From positions 216,675 through 280,674 of the forward strand of contig NZ_WNNK01000006.1 in the NCBI RefSeq assembly GCF_009724245.1: 64,000 bases of DNA. The letters run 5' to 3'. This document shows, piece by piece, positions 37,458-46,918 of this stretch. The notes under the pieces are model-generated. The model did no database searches. It saw only the letters and a list, made by a program, of their open reading frames with translations, and was not told where the DNA came from. Each line of letters opens with the position of its first letter. Position 1 is the first letter of the stretch. The position numbers and the translations under genes are program-made. This DNA comes from Pseudomonas spelaei (GTDB taxonomy: Bacteria; Pseudomonadota; Gammaproteobacteria; Pseudomonadales; Pseudomonadaceae).

Positions 37458-38744
37458 ATGCTTCGCGCCTTGATTACCCTCGCTCTTGTCTGCCTGCTCC
37501 AACCGGCTTTTGCCGATGAGCGCGCACAAACCCAACAACAGTTGGACGCTACGCGTCAGGACATTACCGAGCTGAAGAAACTGCTCGGCAAGCTCCAGGA
37601 AGAGAAATCCGGAGTGCAGAAAGACCTGCGCGGCACGGAAACCGAGATAGGCAAGCTGGAGAAGCAGGTCCAGGAGCTACAAAAAGAACTAAAGAAGAGC
37701 GAGTCGGAACTGGAGCGACTCGACGGTGAGAAAAAAAAACTCCAGAGCGCACGGGTTGAACAGCAACGCCTGATCGCGATCCAGGCCCGCGCCGCCTACC
37801 AGAACGGCCGCCAGGAATACCTCAAGCTGTTGCTCAACCAGCAGAACCCGGAAAAATTCGCCCGCACCCTCACGTATTACGACTACCTGAGCAAGGCCCG
37901 CCTGGAGCAGTTGAAAAGCTTCAACGAGACTTTGCGCCAGTTGGCCAATGTCGAACAGGAAATTGCCGACCAGCAATCGCAGCTGCTGGACCAGAAAAGC
38001 AGCCTCGACGCCCAGCGCAATGAGCTGGACAAGGTCCGCAAGGAGCGCCAACAAGCGCTGGCCAAGCTCAACAACGACGTGAAAGCCCGTGACGCCAAGC
38101 TCCAGGCCCGTCAGCAAGACCAGGCCGACCTGGCCAAGGTTCTGAAAACCATCGAAGAAACCCTCGCCCGCCAGGCCCGCGAAGCCGAGCAAGCGCGACA
38201 AAAAGCGCTGCTCGCCCAGCAGGAAGCGGAAAAAAAGCGCCAGCGTGAAGCTGAAGCCGTCGCCACCGACGCCCCACGCAAACCTGTGCATGCGGCTCCA
38301 GGCCCGTTGGTTTCCAGTGCTGGCGTGTCCTACGGCGGGCCATTTGCGTCATCCCGGGGCAAACTTCCATGGCCCGTTGATGGTCGATTGCTTGCGCGCT
38401 TTGGTGAAACCCGTGGCGACGACACCCGTACCAAGTGGGATGGCGTGATGATCAGCGCCGCCGCCGGCAGCCAGGTGCATGCCGTTCACGGTGGTCGCGT
38501 GGTGTTTGCCGATTGGTTGCGTGGCGCCGGTTTGCTGGTGATTCTTGACCACGGTAATGGCTATTTGAGCCTTTACGGCCACAATCAGACTTTGCTCAAA
38601 GCGGCAGGTGATGTTGTAAAAGCCGGTGAATCCATCTCCACTGTTGGTAGCAGTGGTGGCCAGGACACCCCGGCGCTGTACTTCGCTATTCGTCAGCAGG
38701 GCCGCCCGAGCGACCCGGCACAATGGTGTCGCACCCAAGGATAA
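37458..38744 (+). CDS. envC: Murein hydrolase activator EnvC (degenerate LytM domain)
   Basis: 428 residues from the ATG at 37458, which gives a clear signal peptide (MLRALITLALVCLLQPAFA). A long coiled coil rich in Gln, Lys and Glu covers about residues 20-265. A C-terminal LytM/M23 domain follows, but the metal ligands are altered (RTKWDGVMI in place of RxHxGxD; LYFAIRQQG in place of LHFEIR). EnvC-type proteins are non-catalytic and activate amidases at the septum. It lies 31 bases before ctpA and is probably cotranscribed with it. Confidence 0.9.
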   Translation: MLRALITLALVCLLQPAFADERAQTQQQLDATRQDITELKKLLGKLQEEKSGVQKDLRGTETEIGKLEKQVQELQKELKKSESELERLDGEKKKLQSARVEQQRLIAIQARAAYQNGRQEYLKLLLNQQNPEKFARTLTYYDYLSKARLEQLKSFNETLRQLANVEQEIADQQSQLLDQKSSLDAQRNELDKVRKERQQALAKLNNDVKARDAKLQARQQDQADLAKVLKTIEETLARQAREAEQARQKALLAQQEAEKKRQREAEAVATDAPRKPVHAAPGPLVSSAGVSYGGPFASSRGKLPWPVDGRLLARFGETRGDDTRTKWDGVMISAAAGSQVHAVHGGRVVFADWLRGAGLLVILDHGNGYLSLYGHNQTLLKAAGDVVKAGESISTVGSSGGQDTPALYFAIRQQGRPSDPAQWCRTQG

Positions 38745-38775
38745 GGGTCGTACCTAAATTAGGAGTTCGTTCGAC

Positions 38776-40083
38776 ATGCTGCATTTGTCCCGCCTCACTT
38801 CGCTGGCCCTGACGATCGCCCTGGTGATCGGCGCGCCTTTGGCATTCGCCGACCAGACCGCTCAGTCAGCCGTTGCAGCGACCACCAAGGCGCCGCTACC
38901 CCTGGACGAGTTGCGCACCTTTGCCGAGGTCATGGACCGGATCAAGGCAGCCTATGTCGAACCCGTGGACGACAAGACCCTGCTGGAAAATGCCATCAAG
39001 GGCATGCTCAGCAACCTCGACCCGCACTCCGCCTACCTGGGCCCGGAAGACTTTGCCGAACTGCAGGAAAGCACCAGCGGTGAATTCGGTGGCCTGGGGA
39101 TTGAAGTAGGCTCCGAAGACGGCATGATCAAAGTGGTCTCGCCGATCGACGATACGCCAGCCTCCAAGGCCGGAATCCAGGCCGGCGACCTGATCGTCAA
39201 GATCAACGGCCAGCCGACCCGCGGCCAGACCATGACCGAAGCCGTGGACAAGATGCGCGGCAAGATCGGCCAGAAAATCACCCTGACCCTGGTACGCGAC
39301 GGCGGAGCGCCGTTTGACGTGACCCTGGCGCGGGCGACCATCACGGTCAAGAGCGTGAAGAGCCAGTTGCTGGAATCGGGTTACGGCTACATCCGTATCA
39401 CCCAGTTCCAGGTCAAGACCGGCGACGAAGTGGCCAAGGCCCTGGCCAAACTGCGCAAGGACAATGGCAAGAAGCTCAGCGGTATCGTCCTCGACCTGCG
39501 CAATAACCCAGGCGGCGTATTGCAGGCGGCGGTGGAAGTGGTCGACCACTTCATCACCAAAGGCCTGATCGTCTACACCAAGGGCCGTATCGCCAACTCC
39601 GAGTTACGCTTCTCGGCCACCGGCAACGACCTCAGCGAAGGCGTGCCAATGGTTGTGCTGATCAACGGCGGCAGTGCCTCGGCATCGGAAATCGTCGCCG
39701 GCGCACTGCAGGATCAGAAGCGCGGTGTGCTGATGGGCACCACCAGCTTCGGCAAAGGCTCGGTGCAAACCGTGCTGCCGCTGAACAACGAGCGGGCACT
39801 GAAGATCACCACGGCGCTGTACTACACGCCAAATGGTCGCTCGATCCAGGCCCAGGGCATTATCCCGGACATCGAAGTGCGCAAGGCCAAGATCACCAAC
39901 GAGCAGGACAGCGAATACTTCAAGGAAGCCGACCTGCAAGGTCACTTGGGTAATGGCAACGGCGGCGCCGACAAGCCTACCGGCAGCAGCCCGAAAGCCA
40001 AGGCGATGCCTCAGGACGACGATTACCAGTTGGCCCAGGCGCTGAGCCTGCTCAAGGGCTTGAGCATTACGCGCAGCCGTTGA
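38776..40083 (+). CDS. ctpA: Carboxy-terminal processing protease, S41 family
   Basis: 435 residues: signal peptide, an N-terminal helical region, a PDZ domain (GGLGIEVGSEDGMIKVVSPIDDTPASKAGIQAGD) and the S41 catalytic core. The nucleophile Ser is in GGSASASEIVAGALQD and the Lys in TTSFGKGSVQ. It cuts periplasmic proteins from the C-terminus and often controls murein hydrolases. The stop codon lies one base before the next gene, which suggests coupling. Confidence 0.93.
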   Translation: MLHLSRLTSLALTIALVIGAPLAFADQTAQSAVAATTKAPLPLDELRTFAEVMDRIKAAYVEPVDDKTLLENAIKGMLSNLDPHSAYLGPEDFAELQESTSGEFGGLGIEVGSEDGMIKVVSPIDDTPASKAGIQAGDLIVKINGQPTRGQTMTEAVDKMRGKIGQKITLTLVRDGGAPFDVTLARATITVKSVKSQLLESGYGYIRITQFQVKTGDEVAKALAKLRKDNGKKLSGIVLDLRNNPGGVLQAAVEVVDHFITKGLIVYTKGRIANSELRFSATGNDLSEGVPMVVLINGGSASASEIVAGALQDQKRGVLMGTTSFGKGSVQTVLPLNNERALKITTALYYTPNGRSIQAQGIIPDIEVRKAKITNEQDSEYFKEADLQGHLGNGNGGADKPTGSSPKAKAMPQDDDYQLAQALSLLKGLSITRSR

Positions 40084-40084
40084 T

Positions 40085-40867
40085 ATGCGTTGTGGACTGA
40101 TCATCACGTTGTTGTGCTGTCTGGCGGGAGTTGCCCAAGGCGCTCCTGCCAGCGTCGATCCCGCACCCCGCAAAGCCTACCTGACCCTGATCATCGACGA
40201 CCTCGGCCAGAACCTGCCCCGGGATCGTCGCGTGTTGGCCTTGCCCGGCCCGGTCACTACGGCAATCATGCCCGACACGCCCCACGCCGCCGAGTTTGCC
40301 CGCGAGGCGCATCGCGCCGGCAAGATCGTCATCCTGCACATGCCCATGGACCCGGCCACCGGCCCGTTCGCCTGGCACCCCGACCTGTCCATCGAAGAGC
40401 TCGGCAAACGCCTGGACGCCGCGTTCAAGGCCGTGCCGTACACCGCCGGTATCAACAACCACATGGGCAGCCGCATGACTGCGCAGCCTGAGGCCATGGC
40501 CTGGCTGATGGGTGAGCTGCAACGCCGGCACAAGTTCTTCGTCGACAGCCGTACCAGCGCCAAGACCGTGGCCGCCGCCGAGGCGCAGAAGATCGGCCTG
40601 GCCAGCGTTTCGCGGGATGTATTTCTCGATGACGAACGCACCGAAGCGGCGATTACCACGCAACTGCAAACCGCCATCAAGCTGGCCCACAAACAGGGCT
40701 CGGCGGTGATGATCGGTCATCCTTATCCGCAGACCCTGGCAGTATTGGAGCGCGAACTACCCAAGCTCAAGGCCCAGGGCATCGAGTGGATTGATATCAA
40801 GCTGATGATCAGCGTGCGCAGCAATCAGGCCATGGCCGGGCACGGGAAGAATGGGATTTACCGCTGA
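40085..40867 (+). CDS. Divergent polysaccharide deacetylase (YibQ family)
   Basis: 260 residues with a signal peptide (MRCGLIITLLCCLAGVAQG) and the PF04748 fold: LTLIIDDLGQN, VTTAIMPDTPHA, AGINNHMGSRMT and FFVDSRTSAKTVA. It resembles NodB-type deacetylases but with changed metal-site residues. The substrate is unknown. It closes the envC-ctpA unit, pointing to a cell-wall role. Confidence 0.88.
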   Translation: MRCGLIITLLCCLAGVAQGAPASVDPAPRKAYLTLIIDDLGQNLPRDRRVLALPGPVTTAIMPDTPHAAEFAREAHRAGKIVILHMPMDPATGPFAWHPDLSIEELGKRLDAAFKAVPYTAGINNHMGSRMTAQPEAMAWLMGELQRRHKFFVDSRTSAKTVAAAEAQKIGLASVSRDVFLDDERTEAAITTQLQTAIKLAHKQGSAVMIGHPYPQTLAVLERELPKLKAQGIEWIDIKLMISVRSNQAMAGHGKNGIYR

Positions 40868-40895
40868 AGGCTTGAACGCCACAAGGTGACCGAGT

Positions 40896-41651
40896 TTATA
40901 GATACCGCCCCATGATCTCGTCCACCACACCGTCCTTGCGTAGCTGATCAAGCGCGGCCTGCAACTTGGCCACCACGTCGTCCGGCACCTCCTTGTTCAG
41001 CGCCAGATACAGCTCGGCGCTATTGAAGCGCAGCACAGTCTTGAGCCCCGTCACGCCGACCTGCCGCGCCAGGTAGCGCCCGGCGGGGTCACCGGTGGCC
41101 CACAGGTCGATCTGCCCATCCAGTAGCTTTTGCGCGTTGTCCTGATCGCGCAATACCACCACCGGATTGAGGCCCTGCTTCTCCAGGGTCTGAGCAATGG
41201 CATCGCCCTTGTAGGCACCGATCTTGTAGCGCCGCGCCTGCTCAAGGTCTGCCAACTCAATCTTGCTGTCAGACTTGGCCAACAGCACCCAATCATCCGG
41301 ACCGATAGGCCCCACCCACTTGAACAGCGCTTCACGATCAGGCAGGCGGGCCATCACAAACACACCGTAGCCAGGCTTTTCCAGGGCGAGTTTGTAGATT
41401 CGCTCCCAGGGGAAACGCAGGGTGAGGTTGTAGGAAATGCCGGCACGCTTGAAGGTTTCGCGGACGATGTCCACGGCAATGCCTTCGATGTTCTCGTCCT
41501 TGGCGAAGTTCTTGCCGTTTTTCGCCATGTTGTAGGGCGGAAAGTTTTCCGTCAGCAACACCAGCGAGGTGTCAGTCGGGTCGGCCGCATCGGCCGCACT
41601 CACCAACAGGATGGAAGAACTGGCGAGGGCGAGAAGCAGATCTTTGAACAT
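40896..41651 (-). CDS. Periplasmic solute-binding protein, family 3 (amino-acid type)
   Basis: 251 residues with a signal peptide (MFKDLLLALASSSILLVSAADA) and the SBP-bac-3 pattern: LLTENFPPYNMAKNGK, GIAVDIVRETFKRAG, and a C-terminal LQAALDQLRKDGVVDEIMGRYL. No permease or ATPase gene is adjacent. Such orphan proteins in pseudomonads may share a transporter or act as sensors. It follows hisF after 66 bases and may be read from the his operon. Ligand unknown. Confidence 0.85.
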   Translation of the reverse strand: MFKDLLLALASSSILLVSAADAADPTDTSLVLLTENFPPYNMAKNGKNFAKDENIEGIAVDIVRETFKRAGISYNLTLRFPWERIYKLALEKPGYGVFVMARLPDREALFKWVGPIGPDDWVLLAKSDSKIELADLEQARRYKIGAYKGDAIAQTLEKQGLNPVVVLRDQDNAQKLLDGQIDLWATGDPAGRYLARQVGVTGLKTVLRFNSAELYLALNKEVPDDVVAKLQAALDQLRKDGVVDEIMGRYL

Positions 41652-41667
41652 GAAAGGTTACCGAAAT

Positions 41668-41704
41668 CCATGGCAGGCCCAAGAGTGCCGCGAGCCTGCC
41701 ATGG
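41668..41704. repeat. Hairpin between hisF and the binding-protein gene
   Basis: CCATGGCAGG and CCTGCCATGG form a perfect ten-base stem with a 17-base loop. There is no T run, so it may be a processing or stabilising structure or a weak terminator of the his transcript. Confidence 0.55.
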
Positions 41705-41717
41705 TGTCCAGTGACGT

Positions 41718-42488
41718 TTAGCGTACGACAATTCCGCGCGCAGCCATGTAGGCCTTGGCCTCGGGAACGGTGTATTCGCCGAAGTGGAAAATGCTCGCCG
41801 CCAGTACCGCGCTGGCATGACCTTCGATCACGCCATCGGCCAGATGCTGCAGGTTGCCGACACCGCCGGAAGCGATCACCGGGATGCCCAGGGCATCGCT
41901 GATCGCCCGAGTCACGCCCAGGTCGAAGCCGTTTTTCATGCCGTCCTGGTCCATGCTGGTCAGCAGAATTTCACCGGCACCCAAGCCTTCCATCTTCATC
42001 GCCCACTCCACCGCATCCAGCCCGGTAGGTTTGCGCCCGCCGTGGGTGAAGATCTCCCAGCGCGGGGTTTCGCCCGGACCGGAGACTTTCTTGGCATCGA
42101 TGGCGACGACGATGCACTGCGAGCCGAAGTGCTGCGCGGCTTCGCCGACAAACTCCGGGTTGAACACGGCGGCGGTGTTGATCGAGACCTTGTCCGCACC
42201 CGCGTTAAGCAGGTTGCGAATGTCTTGCACGGTACGCACGCCACCGCCCACGGTCAGCGGGATAAATACCTGGCTGGCCATGCGCTCAACGGTATGCAAC
42301 GTGGTGTCGCGGCCATCGACGCTGGCGGTGATGTCGAGAAAGGTAATCTCGTCAGCACCTTGTTCATCGTAGCGACGGGCGATTTCCACCGGGTCGCCGG
42401 CGTCACGGATGTTCTCGAACTTGACGCCCTTGACCACTCGACCGTTGTCGACGTCCAGGCAAGGGATGATGCGTTTGGCCAGCGCCAT
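41718..42488 (-). CDS. hisF: Imidazole glycerol phosphate synthase, cyclase subunit
   Basis: 256 residues, the (beta/alpha)8 barrel HisF. It begins [21 protein letters not shown], with the catalytic Asp of CLDVD, and has the second Asp in VVAIDAKK. It uses ammonia from HisH to form imidazole glycerol phosphate and AICAR. It is nine bases downstream of hisA. Confidence 0.98.
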   Translation of the reverse strand: MALAKRIIPCLDVDNGRVVKGVKFENIRDAGDPVEIARRYDEQGADEITFLDITASVDGRDTTLHTVERMASQVFIPLTVGGGVRTVQDIRNLLNAGADKVSINTAAVFNPEFVGEAAQHFGSQCIVVAIDAKKVSGPGETPRWEIFTHGGRKPTGLDAVEWAMKMEGLGAGEILLTSMDQDGMKNGFDLGVTRAISDALGIPVIASGGVGNLQHLADGVIEGHASAVLAASIFHFGEYTVPEAKAYMAARGIVVR

Positions 42489-42497
42489 GGTCAGTCC

Positions 42498-43235
42498 TCA
42501 GCCTTTGTAGGCATCGCAGTAAGCCTGGGCTTCGGCGACGTCCAAGGTACCTTCGTAGATCGCCCGGCCAGTGATGGCGCCGATGATCCCGGGCGCCTTG
42601 GCGTCCAGCAGCGACTTGATGTCGCCCAGGTTGTGGATACCGCCGGAGGCAATCACCGGGATCTTGGTGGCAGCGGCCAGTGCAGCGGTGAACGGTACGT
42701 TGCAGCCCTGCATCATGCCGTCTTTGGCGATGTCGGTATAAACGATGGCAGACACGCCGTCGGCTTCGAACTGCTTGGCCAAATCGATCACCTGTACGGT
42801 GCTGATTTCAGCCCAGCCGTCGGTGGCGACGAAACCGTCCTTGGCATCCAGGCCAACGATCACTTTGCCTGGGAAGGCGCGGCAGGCCTCAGCGACGAAC
42901 GCCGGATCTTTCACAGCCTTGGTACCGATGATCACGTAGCTCACACCCGCTTTCACGTAGTGCTCGATGGTTTCCAGGGAACGGATACCGCCGCCGATCT
43001 GGATCGGCAGGTTCGGGTAGCGCTTGGCAATGGCCGTGACCACTTCGCCGTTGACCGGCTGGCCTTCGAACGCACCGTTCAAGTCCACCAGATGCAAACG
43101 ACGGCAACCACCTTCCACCCACTTGGCAGCCATGCTCACCGGGTCATCGGAGAACACCGTGGAATCTTCCATGCGGCCCTGGCGCAGACGTACGCAAGCG
43201 CCGTCCTTGAGATCGATAGCGGGAATAATCAGCAT
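42498..43235 (-). CDS. hisA: ProFAR isomerase HisA
   Basis: 245 residues of the HisA barrel ([20 protein letters not shown], with catalytic Asp in AIDL; second Asp in VVTDIAKDG-type [13 protein letters not shown]). It catalyses the Amadori isomerisation before HisHF. Confidence 0.98.
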   Translation of the reverse strand: MLIIPAIDLKDGACVRLRQGRMEDSTVFSDDPVSMAAKWVEGGCRRLHLVDLNGAFEGQPVNGEVVTAIAKRYPNLPIQIGGGIRSLETIEHYVKAGVSYVIIGTKAVKDPAFVAEACRAFPGKVIVGLDAKDGFVATDGWAEISTVQVIDLAKQFEADGVSAIVYTDIAKDGMMQGCNVPFTAALAAATKIPVIASGGIHNLGDIKSLLDAKAPGIIGAITGRAIYEGTLDVAEAQAYCDAYKG

Positions 43236-43274
43236 CTGGCAAACCTTATTCGATATTCAGCATTGCTCGAAAAA

Positions 43275-43532
43275 TCAGGGTTTCTCGAGCGCCCACAAGT
43301 CGCTTTCGATGCTTTCGAACCTTTCTTTAAGGTGCGTCTGCACATCGAAAATCGCCCTGTTGTAATAGTGCGGAGCAATTTCAGTGGTGAACAGCTCGAG
43401 GATCTCAGCCACCTCGAACGAGCCCAGCTTGAGCTCGAAGCGGTCCTCCATGAAGCGCTTGATCTTGTCAGTCGCCTCACTCTCCTGCTGGGGAGTGAGG
43501 TTGAGGATCGGCGGCTTGATCTTCTTGGCCAT
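43275..43532 (-). CDS. DUF2164 protein inside the his operon
   Basis: 85 residues: [72 protein letters not shown]. This is the DUF2164 pattern, a small helical cytoplasmic protein of unknown function. Its start codon overlaps the hisH stop by one base, so it is translated with the his genes. Location is conserved in pseudomonads as far as I know, but no function is established. Confidence 0.85.
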   Translation of the reverse strand: MAKKIKPPILNLTPQQESEATDKIKRFMEDRFELKLGSFEVAEILELFTTEIAPHYYNRAIFDVQTHLKERFESIESDLWALEKP

Positions 43533-44170
43533 TACCGGCGCCCGTCCCAGGCGGCGAAGTTCTGCAACAATTGCAGGCCATGGGTATGGCTCTTCTCCGG
43601 ATGGAACTGCACGGCAAAGCGCGAGCCGTCAGCCAGGGCAGCGGCGAAGTCGACACCGTAGTGCCCACCACCCACCACCTGGCCCGGATTACCGGCGGCG
43701 ATGTAGTAGCTGTGGACGAAATAGAAACGCGCCAGGTCCGGGACGTCGTGCCATAGAGGGTGATCCACCGTCTGGCGCACTTCGTTCCAGCCCATGTGCG
43801 GGACTTTCAGGTGTTCGCCGTCTTCGTGCAGGTCCTTGCCGAAGAACTTCACTTCACCAGGGAACAGGCCGATGCAGTCGACGCCATCGTTCTCCTCACT
43901 GCTGTCGAGCAAGGCTTGCATGCCCACGCAGATGCCGAGGAACGGACGGTCCTGGCTGACTTCGCGTACCAGGGTGTCGAAGCCCAGGCGGCGAATCTCG
44001 GCCATGCAATCGCGAATCGCACCAACACCTGGGAAAACCACCCGGTCGGCTTCGCGAATCACATCGGCATCGCTGGTGATCAGCACCTTGCCGGCGCCTA
44101 CGTGCTCGAGGGCCTTGGCCACCGAGTGCAGGTTACCCATGCCGTAGTCGATAACCGCGACCGTCTGCAT
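43532..44170 (-). CDS. hisH: Imidazole glycerol phosphate synthase, glutaminase subunit
   Basis: 212 residues of a class I glutamine amidotransferase. The nucleophile Cys lies in [13 protein letters not shown] and the His-Glu pair in VQFHPEKS. It feeds ammonia to HisF. It overlaps hisB and DUF2164 by one base each. Confidence 0.97.
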   Translation of the reverse strand: MQTVAVIDYGMGNLHSVAKALEHVGAGKVLITSDADVIREADRVVFPGVGAIRDCMAEIRRLGFDTLVREVSQDRPFLGICVGMQALLDSSEENDGVDCIGLFPGEVKFFGKDLHEDGEHLKVPHMGWNEVRQTVDHPLWHDVPDLARFYFVHSYYIAAGNPGQVVGGGHYGVDFAAALADGSRFAVQFHPEKSHTHGLQLLQNFAAWDGRR

Positions 44171-44763
44171 TACAGGACGCCCTTGGTCGACGGCATTTGC
44201 CCGGCCATGCGGTCATCCAGCTCCACGGCCATGCGCAGGGCGCGGCCGAAAGCCTTGAACACGGTTTCGATCTGGTGGTGGGTGTTGGTGCCGCGCAGGT
44301 TGTCGATGTGCAGGCTGACGAGTGCGTGGTTGACGAAGCCCTGGAAGAACTCCTGGAACAAGTCGACATCGAAGCCGCCCACGGTGGCGCGGGTGTACGG
44401 CACATGCATCTGCAAGCCTGGACGGCCCGAGAAGTCGATGACCACACGCGACAGCGCTTCATCCAGCGGCACATAGGCGTGGCCGTAGCGACGGATGCCT
44501 TTTTTGTCGCCGATGGCTTTGGCGAAGGCCTGACCCAGTGTGATACCGACATCCTCCACGGTGTGGTGGTCGTCGATATGCAGGTCGCCCTTGCTGACGA
44601 TATCCAGGTCGATCAGCCCGTGACGGGCGATCTGGTCCAGCATGTGCTCAAGAAAAGGAACACCGATATCAAATCGGGCCTTTCCGGTGCCATCCAGGTT
44701 GATCGAGGCTTTGATCTGGGTTTCCAGAGTGTCGCGCTCGACGGACGCCTTACGTTCGGCCAT
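44170..44763 (-). CDS. hisB: Imidazoleglycerol-phosphate dehydratase
   Basis: 197 residues from the ATG at 44763, which has GGAG six bases upstream; a TTG two codons earlier is not supported. It is the monofunctional dehydratase, with the Mn-binding clusters [20 protein letters not shown] and [17 protein letters not shown]. It is the first gene of this his unit. Confidence 0.97.
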   Translation of the reverse strand: MAERKASVERDTLETQIKASINLDGTGKARFDIGVPFLEHMLDQIARHGLIDLDIVSKGDLHIDDHHTVEDVGITLGQAFAKAIGDKKGIRRYGHAYVPLDEALSRVVIDFSGRPGLQMHVPYTRATVGGFDVDLFQEFFQGFVNHALVSLHIDNLRGTNTHHQIETVFKAFGRALRMAVELDDRMAGQMPSTKGVL

Positions 44764-44913
44764 CACCAACTCCGCAAAATCATTGGGCGAAAAAGGCAGC
44801 CATTATAGGGGCGCGGGCGCTAAACAGAAACATCGGAGGGGATAAGACTGATGGAGTGTCGGGGATAGACATGTGCATACAAGTGGGCACGGGTTCAGAT
44901 GGGACCGGATTAT

Positions 44914-44932
44914 GTGGGAGCCCGGCTCCCAC
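44914..44932. repeat. Minimal REP palindrome
   Basis: GTGGGAGCCCGGCTCCCAC is a perfect short palindrome made from the outer parts of two REP arms with the middle missing. It lies 30 bases from the MFS gene stop codon. Confidence 0.6.
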
Positions 44933-44961
44933 AGGAACCGGGCCCACCCGACTACAGCAGC

Positions 44962-46623
44962 TTAGTGGAACAATACCGCCGTCTTCTGCAGGGTTACCCA
45001 CACACCCCACGCCAACGGAATGCCGACCACCAGCCAGGCGGCAATGGCCAATGGCACGCTGCCGGAAGACGCTTTCCACTCCAGCACAGTGCTGGAATCG
45101 GCGCCTTTGTCATGACCCAGCGCTTGTTCGGCCGCCAGCTCCGCGTCGGTCATGAAGTACTTGTCTGCCACCGGCCGTACCAGCAGGTTGCAGATAAAGC
45201 CCAGCACCAGCAGGCCGGCGAGGATGTACAAGGTGATGTCGTAGGCTGCAGCGCGTTCAACGCCGATGCTCAGCTGATACTCACGCAAGTAGTTCACCAG
45301 CACCGGGCCGAGTACGCCCGCCGCTGCCCACGCCGTCAGCAGACGACCATGGATCGCGCCAACCATTTGCGTGCCGAACAGGTCTGCCAGGTAAGCCGGC
45401 ACCGTCGCAAAACCACCGCCGTACATCGACAGGATGATGCAGAACGCCGCCACGAACAGGGCCACGTTGCCCAGGTGCCCCAGGTTCGGGATCAGCGCAT
45501 ACAGGGCAAAGCCCAAGGCGAAGAACACGAAGTAGGTGTTTTTACGGCCCAGATAGTCGGAGAACGACGCCCAGAAGAACCGCCCACCAATGTTGAACAG
45601 GCTCAACAGACCGGTGAACCCGGCAGCGATCGCGGCAATCGAAGCCAGTTGCCCGGCATCCAACTGACCAAATGCGAGGCCGTTACCCAACAATTTGCCA
45701 CCAAACACTTCCTGCAGCAGCGGCGAAGCCATGCCGAGGATACCGATACCGGCAGAAACGTTCAGGCACAGCACCAGCCACACCAGACGGAATTGCGGAG
45801 TTTTCCAGGCCACATTCACGTGCACGTGACGGTGGGTGATCATCGCATTGCTGGCTTTCTTCGCCGGTGCAGTCCAGCCCTCAGGCTTCCAGCCAGTCGG
45901 CGGAACGCGGTAGGACAAGGCGCCGCCGATCATGAACACAAAGTAGATCGCTGCCATAACTACGAAGCTCTGCCACACACCGACACTGGTCGGCGAAGCA
46001 AAGTGGCCCATCAACGCAGCTGCCAACGGGGCACCCACCATCGCGCCGCCACCGAAGCCCATGATCGCCATGCCGGTCGCCATGCCGCGCTTGTCCGGGA
46101 ACCACTTGATCAGCGTCGAGACAGGCGAGATATACCCCAGGCCCAGGCCGATACCGCCAATGACCCCGGAACCGATCCACATCAACCAGATCTGGTGGGT
46201 ATAGATCCCCAACGCCGAGATCAGCAGGCCACCACACCAGCACAGTGCCGACACGACACCCGCCTTGCGTGGCCCGGCATGTTCCAGCCAGCCGCCCCAG
46301 ATCGCTGCCGAGCAGCCCAGGAAGATGAAGAACAGGGTGTAGATCCAGCCCAGCATGGAGATGGGCCAGTCGCATTGGGACGAGAAGATTTGAGCGATAA
46401 AGCTCATGTCCGGCGCACAAGCCACGGGAGCGGTAACGCCCAGGGCCTTGGACAGTGGCAGCCAGAACACCGAGAAGCCATAGGCCATGCCGATGCACAG
46501 GTGGATGGCCAGCGCGGCCGGCGGTACCAGCCAGCGGTTGAAGCCGGGCTTGGCGATGATGCGCTCCTTGGACAGGAACGCAGGCTGTGCGGCAGTATGA
46601 TCGGCCGCAGTGCTAGTGCTCAT
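44962..46623 (-). CDS. MFS transporter, OFA (oxalate/formate antiporter-like) family
   Basis: 553 residues with about 12 membrane segments and the MFS signature GWWLEHAGPRK / GRKNTYF-type loop. It is longer than usual, with an extended cytosolic loop at the centre and C-terminus (residues about 490-530). The OFA family includes oxalate, formate and pyruvate-type carriers. The substrate cannot be read from the sequence. It stands alone and is divergent from asmA. Confidence 0.82.
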   Translation of the reverse strand: MSTSTAADHTAAQPAFLSKERIIAKPGFNRWLVPPAALAIHLCIGMAYGFSVFWLPLSKALGVTAPVACAPDMSFIAQIFSSQCDWPISMLGWIYTLFFIFLGCSAAIWGGWLEHAGPRKAGVVSALCWCGGLLISALGIYTHQIWLMWIGSGVIGGIGLGLGYISPVSTLIKWFPDKRGMATGMAIMGFGGGAMVGAPLAAALMGHFASPTSVGVWQSFVVMAAIYFVFMIGGALSYRVPPTGWKPEGWTAPAKKASNAMITHRHVHVNVAWKTPQFRLVWLVLCLNVSAGIGILGMASPLLQEVFGGKLLGNGLAFGQLDAGQLASIAAIAAGFTGLLSLFNIGGRFFWASFSDYLGRKNTYFVFFALGFALYALIPNLGHLGNVALFVAAFCIILSMYGGGFATVPAYLADLFGTQMVGAIHGRLLTAWAAAGVLGPVLVNYLREYQLSIGVERAAAYDITLYILAGLLVLGFICNLLVRPVADKYFMTDAELAAEQALGHDKGADSSTVLEWKASSGSVPLAIAAWLVVGIPLAWGVWVTLQKTAVLFH

Positions 46624-46918
46624 TGGTGTTTCCCCCAGTTATTAGTATGTGTCCGTCAAGCACTCTCTCCCTCGGCCTTGCACGCAAAGCGTGGCCGTTT
46701 TATTGAGTAAAGCTCCGTTTTGGCGCGACGTTTAGCCGCAGAAGGCGGACGAACGTGCAGAGATTAGCACCTGTGGATGACAGAAAAACCAAACTGACAT
46801 CACCTTTTTCGGGATATCTGCTTTGTTTGACACCATGTAACGATCCATAAACAGCCGTACGTCCGCGGGCGTTATACTCTTTGGCTAATTTTTGAAATCG
46901 ACATACAAGGACTCGCCC

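Noticed and set aside
41784..43661. Open frame antisense to hisF, hisA and hisH (625 codons)
   Set aside because: It crosses several well-supported his genes and their short gaps, and shows no protein motif.
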